Below, piece after piece: positions 42,773 through 43,182 of a stretch of 43,182 bases of DNA; within the stretch, counting starts at the first letter, position 1; every line of letters begins with the position of its first letter. Origin of the DNA: OM182 bacterium MED-G28. Its GTDB lineage: Bacteria; Pseudomonadota; Gammaproteobacteria; Pseudomonadales; Pseudohongiellaceae. Under the pieces are notes generated by a model. It was not told the origin of the DNA. It saw only the letters and a list, made by a program, of their open reading frames with translations, and made no database searches. The position numbers and the translations under genes are program-made. The stretch spans positions 1 to 43,182 of the forward strand of contig NTJZ01000018.1 in assembly GCA_002457215.1 (NCBI GenBank), in the 5' to 3' direction.

Positions 42773-43165
42773 ATGGAAATTATGAGAAATATTTTAGCAA
42801 TAACTTTAATTGGTGTTTTTTCGCAAGCCTCTATGGCGCAGAATCAAGAAGTAACTGAAGCCCTCCAAGAAATTGCAAGTATCGTAATTTCAATAAATCA
42901 TTTTCCATCTGATGAGAATAAAACTGTATTGGAAAGAATCTCTGGCAACAACAACCTACCGCAGGGCGTACGTCTTATCGCAAGCTCTGTATCTGACATA
43001 CAGCACTCCCCGAATGAGCAGGGCAAACAAGTAATGTCTCAGATTCAAGCAGCTCCTGGAGCTCCAGACGCTATAAAGTCACTAGCGGCAATTATTGCAA
43101 GCTTCAACCACACAGCAAGCGATGAAGAGAAAGCGTCACTCGCACAGTTGTTTCAATTACCCTAA
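42773..43165 (+). CDS. Small exported protein with three 35-residue repeats
   Basis: 130 residues with a signal peptide (about 1-22, ending SMAQ). The mature part consists of three helical repeats with a period of exactly 35 residues, starting at L31, V66 and I101. Each has the form 'hxxhA xxV xxI xH xxSDExK xxh xxh'; the alanine, one histidine (H43, H78, H113) and one lysine (K50, K85, K120) are invariant. No known domain is recognised and function is unknown. GAGG lies 11 bases before the ATG; an alternative ATG is three codons downstream. Confidence 0.7.
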   Translation: MEIMRNILAITLIGVFSQASMAQNQEVTEALQEIASIVISINHFPSDENKTVLERISGNNNLPQGVRLIASSVSDIQHSPNEQGKQVMSQIQAAPGAPDAIKSLAAIIASFNHTASDEEKASLAQLFQLP

Positions 43166-43182
43166 TTAGGTTCATACAAAAG

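Overview
The window looks like chromosome from a heterotrophic, sunlit-water (probably marine) gammaproteobacterium of moderate GC. I infer this from the gene content: secreted PQQ-type dehydrogenases, a TonB-dependent receptor, 2-oxoglutarate dioxygenases, a Tat-exported PhoD-like protein, secreted hydrolases, and a large set of photo-oxidative-stress genes. No rRNA, tRNA, CRISPR array, phage or insertion-sequence gene was seen. Species cannot be named from this sequence.

Left part (1-16.4 kb): the start of a TonB receptor (leftward) faces a secreted PQQ dehydrogenase. Next come an iron-sulfur bacterial cryptochrome/photolyase, an acyl-CoA carboxyltransferase with its own biotin carrier (no biotin carboxylase here), a lipoprotein amidase, a DUF2306 membrane protein, a crotonase with unusual active-site residues, a CinA-C amidohydrolase and a TauD-type dioxygenase. 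A secreted alpha/beta hydrolase faces a TetR regulator, and a YtcJ-like amidohydrolase faces a PhyH dioxygenase across a region holding a perfect 18-bp palindrome.

Middle part (16.5-29 kb): a leftward cluster of three exported proteins (DUF6152, a double-VOC fusion, and a paralogue of the fusion's C-terminal domain). Then three tiny membrane proteins and a translationally coupled trio (DUF3429, DCC thiol-redox protein, SDR). Further right are a secreted cupin, a HDRG-type alpha/beta hydrolase, a small lipoprotein, and a molybdenum hydroxylase pair (2Fe-2S subunit plus Tat-exported Mo subunit) divergent from a TetR regulator.

Right part (29-39 kb) is the most coherent region: a singlet-oxygen/photo-oxidative stress island. 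An ECF11-type sigma factor and its ChrR zinc-cupin anti-sigma factor are transcribed rightward, followed by a SOUL heme-binding protein, a DUF523-DUF1722 protein and a class I photolyase. Leftward and divergent runs a six-gene operon: NTF2/SnoaL-like, SDR, FAD amine oxidase-like, DUF1365, cyclopropane-fatty-acid synthase, DUF2878. I found the promoter signature TGATCC-N16-CGTWAT in both directions between the two divergent operons, embedded in a perfect 12-bp inverted repeat. A third copy (TGATCC-N16-CGTATT) lies before the SOUL gene. A weaker fourth copy (CAATCC-N16-CGTATT) lies before the remote DUF3429-DCC-SDR operon about 12 kb away, which suggests that operon belongs to the same regulon.

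Right end (39-43 kb): a Tat-exported PhoD-like metallophosphatase, a PVA-dehydrogenase-like PQQ propeller protein without a heme motif, and a small exported protein built from three 35-residue repeats.
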